The translations under genes and the position numbers were made by a program. Shown here in pieces: positions 7,027 through 7,077 of a stretch of DNA of 7,077 nucleotides. Under the pieces are notes generated by a model, which had not been told where the DNA came from, ran no database searches, and saw only the letters and a program-made list of their open reading frames with translations. Source of the stretch: Gammaproteobacteria bacterium (lineage in GTDB: Bacteria; Pseudomonadota; Gammaproteobacteria; Pseudomonadales; Pseudohongiellaceae); assembly GCA_947377625.1 (NCBI GenBank), contig CANCGR010000127.1, forward strand, positions 1 through 7,077, written 5' to 3'. Numbering within the stretch: the stretch's first letter is position 1; every line of letters starts with the position of its first letter.

Positions 7027-7069
7027 GCTCGAAACCAACATTGAAACATCAGACCTACAGGACGAAACC

Positions 7070-7077
7070 ATGAGTGA
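7070..7077 (+). CDS. Start of a further operon gene (only the first codons present)
   Basis: An ATG at 7070 begins Met-Ser and runs off the window. It is preceded by GGA at 7060-7062 with 7 nt spacing, 43 nt after the stop of the TPR peptidase gene and with no terminator hairpin between. It is therefore probably the next gene of the same operon. A MoxR-type ATPase or another vWA-associated gene would fit the context, but nothing in the visible bases shows this. Confidence 0.4.

Noticed and set aside
7027..7069. Possible terminator after the TPR peptidase gene
   Set aside because: No inverted repeat or T-run is present, and an RBS and ATG follow, so readthrough into the next gene is more likely.

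Overview
The window looks like chromosomal DNA of a Gram-negative bacterium, most likely a proteobacterium (Pseudomonadota, perhaps gamma). The reasons are moderately high GC, dense gene packing, Shine-Dalgarno-led starts, Sec signal peptides with AxA cleavage sites, a lipobox lipoprotein, and gene families common in that phylum. I cannot name a genus. I see no tRNA, rRNA, CRISPR, insertion sequence or convincing terminator.

Layout. Positions 1-1169 carry a two-gene minus-strand operon. A small exported DUF6152-type protein (747-1169) comes first, followed 6 nt later by a lipoprotein of a family often found beside it (740 down past position 1, 3' end outside the window). A 272-bp divergent intergenic region (1170-1441) holds a perfect 12-bp palindrome and two A-rich motifs matching AANAANAA. 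From 1442 to the right edge runs a tight plus-strand operon. It encodes a three-TM von Willebrand factor A / glutamine-amidotransferase-like membrane protein (1442-3673), an exported caspase/C13-peptidase-like protein with a coiled-coil tail (3684-4718), and an exported TPR protein with an internal HExxH metallopeptidase domain (4708-7026). A further gene begins at 7070, of which only the first codons are visible.

How the genes may work together. The three plus-strand products all appear to act at the inner membrane or in the periplasm. They are joined by a 10-nt gap and an 11-nt overlap, so they are probably co-translated parts of one envelope assembly. The vWA protein has an intact MIDAS motif, but its amidotransferase-like region lacks a nucleophile cysteine. 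The caspase-like protein contains no cysteine at all and has Ser where the catalytic Cys is expected. Only the TPR protein keeps a complete catalytic signature (HELAH plus a downstream Glu). My reading is an envelope complex with a metal-dependent adhesion scaffold, a non-cysteine caspase-fold partner and one live zinc peptidase. That reading is inference, and the substrate is unknown. vWA membrane proteins of this sort are commonly encoded near MoxR-type AAA+ ATPases, but none is visible here.
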